Of a DNA stretch of 64,000 bases, positions 60,330 through 64,000 are shown piece after piece. Every line of letters begins with the position of its first letter. Position 1 is the stretch's first letter. The translations under genes were made by a program, and so were the position numbers. Origin of the DNA: Micromonospora gifhornensis (GTDB lineage Bacteria; Actinomycetota; Actinomycetes; Mycobacteriales; Micromonosporaceae); assembly GCF_016863515.1 (NCBI RefSeq), contig NZ_BOPA01000027.1, positions 62,001 to 126,000 on the forward strand, written 5' to 3'. The notes beneath the pieces are model-generated. The model was not told the origin of the DNA and did no database searches. It saw only the letters and a list, made by a program, of their open reading frames with translations.

Positions 60330-60878
60330 ATGATCCCAGGCGGGTACCTGCGTTGGCTTCCGGTCGTGGCGACTGCGGTGGCTCTCGTCATGGCCGGCCT
60401 GGTCGGTACGCGTCACCTCGTGGCCTGTTACCGCAAGCGCGGTGTCCCGGCAGGGCTGGCGGCCCGGCGGGCATGGGCCACGACGGTCATGTCGGTCTGG
60501 ACGCTGCCGTGGCTGGTGGTGGTCCTCACCCCACTCGACGCACCCCGTGATGTTCGGTTGGTGCCGCTGCGTGACCTTGTGGAGATCCTCGCCGACCCTC
60601 CGCTGACCGCGTTCTTCCAGATCGTCGGCAATCTGCTGGTGTTCGCGGCGGTCGGGTTCGGTCTGGGCATGGGATGGCAGGTACGGCTCACACATGTGGT
60701 CATCGTGGCTGCCGGCATGTCGACCGCGGTGGAAGTGTTGCAGTACGCCCTGGCACTCGGACGTGTCTCGTCGATCGACGACGTGCTGTTGAACACGGCG
60801 GGCGCGGGCCTGGCCGTCCTCGCGGCGCGTCGGCTGCCGGTTCCCGCTCGCCTGTTGCCCGTACCGCCGCCGCGATGA
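60330..60878 (+). CDS. VanZ-like membrane protein
   Basis: A 182-residue membrane protein with four to five helices. The VanZ-type core is FFQIVGNLLVFAAVGFGLGM and STAVEVLQYALALGRVSSID, then DDVLLNTAGAGLAVL. Close relatives are widespread in actinobacteria and are not by themselves evidence of glycopeptide resistance. Start ATG 60330 gives the normal family length. It ends six bases from the convergent acyltransferase gene. Confidence 0.85.
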   Translation: MIPGGYLRWLPVVATAVALVMAGLVGTRHLVACYRKRGVPAGLAARRAWATTVMSVWTLPWLVVVLTPLDAPRDVRLVPLRDLVEILADPPLTAFFQIVGNLLVFAAVGFGLGMGWQVRLTHVVIVAAGMSTAVEVLQYALALGRVSSIDDVLLNTAGAGLAVLAARRLPVPARLLPVPPPR

Positions 60879-60884
60879 GCCCGG

Positions 60885-62057
60885 TCACGGAGCCGGACAC
60901 CCACCACGTTCGGGGCTTCTCCCCCGGTTCCTTTCCGGAACTCCACGGGCTGCTGGTGTTCCCGATCCGGGACGGCGCGACGCTTCGATGCGGCCGCCCA
61001 GCATCAGCCCACCCAGCAGGACGAGTGCGAAGATCGGCAGCCAACCGAGGCGGGGGAGGATCCACCACGGTGTCTCGGGTGCGGTGTGCAGTCCGGCTAG
61101 TCGGGCGTGGCCCAGCGCGAACATTGTCACCGCGACCAGCGCGGTCTGGTGCCACAGGAAGATCCGTACGGCCCACAGGTTCGCCAGGGCCACGACTGCC
61201 CAGGCCAAGGGGCGGCGGACGAGCCGGGTCAGCGGGCCGCGCAGCAGTACCGCGAGCCCCACCTGGGCCAGCCCGAAGGTCACCGCGACGAGCGCGGGCG
61301 GGTTCAGGTTGGACCGGCTTTGACCCGGGACGCCGACGAGGCTGGCGGGATAGCCGAACCAGAGCATCAGCACGGCGGTGGCCGCGGTCCCGCCGACCAG
61401 TAGCCCGACCGCCGGCAGCCGGGCCCCTCGGGCGCAGGCCACCCCGAGACAGAAGGGCACGAGCCAGGCGGTGGGCACGTTCATTCCACCGAGCCAGGCC
61501 GGGCCGCCGAGGCCGAAGCGCGCCACGTCGACCGCGACGACCGCCGTCACGAGCGGCACGACGAGCCGACCGGGGCGGTTCAGCACGAGCGGGGTCACGG
61601 TGAGGAGCCCCGCGTACACCACGAGGAACCACAGCGGGCTCAGCACGATGGTCCAGACGGCTCGCGCCGATTCGCCGTCGATGGCCGGCATCCAGATCAG
61701 TGCCGCCACGGCCCAGAAGGCTACAAGTGCCAGCGCCGGACGAAAGAGCCTGTTCATCCGCGCCAGCAGCCATTCGCGGTAGCCGCCTGCCGTGGGCAGC
61801 CCGCGCGCTGCGGCGTACCCGCCGACGAAGAAGAAGACGGCGAGGGTCTGCAGTAGCCAGGACAACGGTGCGAGAGCGGGAAGGTACGACAGCGGGCTGG
61901 CCACCCGCAGCCCCGGCTCGGTGACCACGAACGCGGTGACCAGCCAGTGACCGAGCACCACGCCGGCGATGGCCAGTGCACGAAGTGCGTCGATGGATCG
62001 GTCCCGACCGGCCGGCGTGACCGCTTCCACGCGCGCGGCGAGTGACCTGGCGGTCAT
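60885..62057 (-). CDS. Acyltransferase-3 family membrane protein
   Basis: A 390-residue integral membrane protein with about ten helices. The N-terminal RDRSIDALRALAIAGVVLGHW carries the conserved Arg and His of the acyltransferase-3 (AT3) family; AVFFFVGGYAAARGLPTAGG and LARMNRLFRPALALVAFWAV follow. AT3 proteins transfer acetyl or other acyl groups to cell-surface or exported molecules. Its ATG overlaps the stop of the lipoprotein hydrolase gene (ATGA), so the two are one operon. Confidence 0.87.
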   Translation of the reverse strand: MTARSLAARVEAVTPAGRDRSIDALRALAIAGVVLGHWLVTAFVVTEPGLRVASPLSYLPALAPLSWLLQTLAVFFFVGGYAAARGLPTAGGYREWLLARMNRLFRPALALVAFWAVAALIWMPAIDGESARAVWTIVLSPLWFLVVYAGLLTVTPLVLNRPGRLVVPLVTAVVAVDVARFGLGGPAWLGGMNVPTAWLVPFCLGVACARGARLPAVGLLVGGTAATAVLMLWFGYPASLVGVPGQSRSNLNPPALVAVTFGLAQVGLAVLLRGPLTRLVRRPLAWAVVALANLWAVRIFLWHQTALVAVTMFALGHARLAGLHTAPETPWWILPRLGWLPIFALVLLGGLMLGGRIEASRRPGSGTPAARGVPERNRGRSPERGGCPAP

Positions 62058-62794
62058 GACTCCCCCAGTGCCACGGTGGCCAGACTCCGCAGCGACGTGG
62101 TTCCCGGCAGGAAGTACCCGTCGTGCCCTTCGGCACCCGAAACGTTCAGGTACCGGGCGCCGAACGAGGGCCGGCTCGGGTTCGTTCCGTGTCCCAGGCC
62201 GAGGATCCGCACCTCGGGAATCCGGCGGGTCCAGTCACCCTCGGCGGTGCCGACCCACAGTCGCGCGCCGGTCCTCAGCTGATCGGCGTTACCGACGTCG
62301 AGGCCGGGGCTTCCGAGCACCACGATGTCGGTGACCTGAACGGGCAACCGGGCGGCGGCGTACGCGAGGACGAGGGAGCCGTAACTGTGCCCGATCACCG
62401 TGATCGTTGCGTGTGGCCGGGCCGTGGCGAGCTGCCTGACGTAGCCCGTCAGGGCAGTTGCCCCCGCCATCGCGCGTTCCGACCGGGCCGCAGCGAGGCC
62501 GATGCCGTCGGGCGGCAGATAGCCGAGCCAGGCAACCACCGCGACCCGCCCGCCGCACGCGGCGTGCAACTGCCGGGCCTGCCAGTGAGGCGAGCGGTGC
62601 GCGACGTCACCGTGCCCACGGTCGAAGTTCTCAGAGGTGGTGTCCACGCCCGGCACGAGTACGACGATCCGGTCCGCGGCCCGCAGATCACCCACGGCCC
62701 GCACCACCGGCGGACCGGTCGGCACCGCAGTCGGGGCTGGGCACGCCGCGGTCAGCAGCGCCGCCGCGAGCAGCCGCAACAACCATCGCTTCAT
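62054..62794 (-). CDS. DUF1023-like alpha/beta hydrolase, probable lipoprotein
   Basis: A 246-residue exported serine hydrolase. The N-terminus KRWLLRLLAAALLTAACPAP has a lipobox ending at Cys18. VVLVPGVDTTSENFDRGHGD is typical of DUF1023, the nucleophile elbow is TVIGHSYGSLVLAYAA, and a C-terminal His lies in GAEGHDGYFLPG. Start ATG 62794. First gene of a two-gene operon with the AT3 acyltransferase, which suggests work on the same exported, acylated molecule. Confidence 0.85.
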   Translation of the reverse strand: MKRWLLRLLAAALLTAACPAPTAVPTGPPVVRAVGDLRAADRIVVLVPGVDTTSENFDRGHGDVAHRSPHWQARQLHAACGGRVAVVAWLGYLPPDGIGLAAARSERAMAGATALTGYVRQLATARPHATITVIGHSYGSLVLAYAAARLPVQVTDIVVLGSPGLDVGNADQLRTGARLWVGTAEGDWTRRIPEVRILGLGHGTNPSRPSFGARYLNVSGAEGHDGYFLPGTTSLRSLATVALGES

Positions 62795-62867
62795 GGCAGT
62801 GACGCTAGGTACCGGCCCTCTGGTGCGGCGTCACTCTCGGGTGCCGATCCCGACCGGTACCGGGGTA

Positions 62868-63533
62868 CTACCCGCCGGGGTTGATCAGGCCACTTTCGTA
62901 CGCGTAGACCACCGCTTGCGCCCGGTCTCGCAGGTTCAGCTTCGTCAGCATCCGGCTGACGTGCGTCTTGACGGTCTGCTCGGCGAGCACCAGATCTGTC
63001 GCGATCTCCCGGTTGGACAGCCCGCGGGCGACCAGCCGCAGCACGTCCGTTTCCCGCTGGGTGAGCGTGTTGATCGGATCCGAGCGGGCGGGTCGCGGCC
63101 GGGCCCGGCTCGCATAGTCCTCGATGAGTCGCCGGGTCACCGAGGGGGCGAGCAGCGCGTCACCGGCGGCCACCACGCGTACCGCGTGAACGAGGTCGGC
63201 AGCCGGTGCGTCCTTGAGCAGGAACCCGCTCGCGCCAGCCCTCAGCGCCTCGAAAACGTAGTCGTCCAGGTCGAAGGTGGTCAGGATCAGCACTCGCGGC
63301 CGGTGCCGGCCGGGTGGCACCTCCAGGATCCGGCGCGTCGCGGTCAGACCGTCCATGGTCGGCATACGGATGTCCATCAGGACGACGTCAGGGTCGTAGC
63401 GGCGCGCGGCGGCGACCGCCTGCTCGCCGTCAGCGGCGTCCGCGAGGACCACCATGTCCTCCTGGGCGGAGAGCAGCGCCCCGAAACCCTCCCGGACCAT
63501 TGCCTGGTCGTCGACGAGCAGAACCTTGATCAC
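62868..63533 (-). CDS. NarL/FixJ-family response regulator
   Basis: A 221-residue response regulator. Receiver: VLLVDDQAMVREGFGALL, phosphoacceptor ~Asp54 in VVLMDIRMPTMDG, ILTTFDLDDYVFEALRAGAS and FLLKDAPAADL. LuxR HTH: LTQRETDVLRLVARGLSNRE. Start GTG 63533 overlaps the kinase stop (GTGA). It points away from the AT3/hydrolase operon only by a 73-base same-strand gap, so those genes may be targets. Confidence 0.92.
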   Translation of the reverse strand: MIKVLLVDDQAMVREGFGALLSAQEDMVVLADAADGEQAVAAARRYDPDVVLMDIRMPTMDGLTATRRILEVPPGRHRPRVLILTTFDLDDYVFEALRAGASGFLLKDAPAADLVHAVRVVAAGDALLAPSVTRRLIEDYASRARPRPARSDPINTLTQRETDVLRLVARGLSNREIATDLVLAEQTVKTHVSRMLTKLNLRDRAQAVVYAYESGLINPGG

Positions 63534-64000
63534 GTCTGGCCGTCCAGGGGCAGCGTCGCCTGCACCTCGAAACCGCCGTCCTCGGTCGGTTCGGCGTTCA
63601 GCCTGCCGTGGAGCATGGCCACGCGTTCGCGCATGCCGCGCAGGCCCTGCCCGCTGGAACCGGACGCTGCGGTATCCGTCGGGGCAGCCGGCCGATCACC
63701 GCCGTCAACCGTCGCCTCGTTGCGCACGCGGATGTTCACCTCGTTGCGGGTTCGGCGAAGCGTGAGGTCGACCGGCGCGCCCGGAGCGTGCCGTGCCGCA
63801 TTGGACAGCGCCTCCTGCACGATCCGGTAGGCGGACAGATCCACGGCGTCCGGCACGCCGGTCAGGTTCCCGTCCACCGCCAACGCGACCGGGGTTCCGG
63901 CCGCCCGCGTACCTGCCACGAGCGCGCCCAGGTCCGCGAGGCCGGGCTGAGGAGCTGTCGACGGCTGCTCGTCCGGGCCGCGCAGCACGCCCAGCAGTCG
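63530..64000 (-). CDS. NarL-family sensor histidine kinase, 3' part
   Basis: The C-terminal ~156 residues of a sensor kinase whose 5' part lies beyond the right edge. Visible are LLGVLRGPDEQ, typical just after the HisKA_3 box, then the HATPase_c region AYRIVQEALSNAARHAPGAP and the G-box GQGLRGMRERVAMLHG. It is coupled to the response regulator. Same architecture as the kinase at the left end of the window but a different sequence. Confidence 0.9.
   Translation of the reverse strand, partial: RLLGVLRGPDEQPSTAPQPGLADLGALVAGTRAAGTPVALAVDGNLTGVPDAVDLSAYRIVQEALSNAARHAPGAPVDLTLRRTRNEVNIRVRNEATVDGGDRPAAPTDTAASGSSGQGLRGMRERVAMLHGRLNAEPTEDGGFEVQATLPLDGQT

Noticed and set aside
60330-60878. VanZ-like gene as evidence of a glycopeptide resistance cluster
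   Set aside because: No vanHAX genes are near, and VanZ-like proteins are common in actinobacteria without resistance.

Overview
The window is very GC-rich, with strong G/C third-position bias, many GTG and some TTG starts, short polycistronic overlaps (ATGA/GTGA), LAL-type LuxR and SigE-type regulators, and a run of genes that matches a family set named after Streptomyces coelicolor (SCO2521-SCO2525). I infer an actinomycete, most probably Micromonosporaceae. This rests on composition and family content, not on a search. I saw no rRNA, tRNA, CRISPR array, insertion sequence or prophage.

Layout. 1-5 kb: a NarL-type two-component pair (kinase and regulator), then a convergent pair for a Gfo/Idh/MocA dehydrogenase and a ThuA-like protein, and a small alpha/beta hydrolase. 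5-8 kb: a large ATP-binding LuxR regulator. 8-20 kb: a secreted-enzyme region with a short acidic ORF, a 2063-residue modular subtilase, and two convergent secreted family-43-type glycosidases. The upstream regions of both glycosidases carry LacI-type palindromes (GTTAGCGCTAAC and a one-mismatch copy), so they look like one sugar-responsive regulon. 20-25 kb: a quinone oxidoreductase, an exported RCC1-repeat protein, a MazG-like protein, a hydrolase, a DJ-1/PfpI protein and an FCD-type GntR regulator. 25-34 kb: a complete carbohydrate or polyol ABC operon (lipoprotein, two permeases, two ATPases) followed by an aldehyde dehydrogenase and an iron-dependent alcohol dehydrogenase, likely for uptake and oxidation of an alcohol-type carbon source.

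34-50 kb is the most unusual part. On the minus strand lie a 1404-residue DUF4062-NACHT-HEAT STAND protein, a bacterial-type poly(ADP-ribose) glycohydrolase and a second, 1091-residue HEAT-like protein. Diverging from, and then facing, this block is a five-gene set collinear with SCO2521-SCO2525, including a ParA-like P-loop protein whose catalytic lysine is arginine and a SAM-dependent methyltransferase. A two-TM membrane protein sits upstream. I regard this as the best candidate for an undescribed (possibly immune or conflict) system.

50-64 kb is a gene-poor-quality accessory stretch with several decayed genes: an SDR remnant, a sigma factor lacking region 4, a tyrosine-phosphatase-like N-terminus cut off beside a PadR gene, and a frameshifted DUF4241 gene. 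Intact genes among them encode an AEC transporter, an SDR, an APH-like kinase, two methyltransferases, a PadR/membrane-protein pair, a macrodomain protein, a VanZ-like protein, an acyltransferase-3 protein with a DUF1023-like lipoprotein hydrolase, and a second NarL-type two-component system that runs off the right edge.
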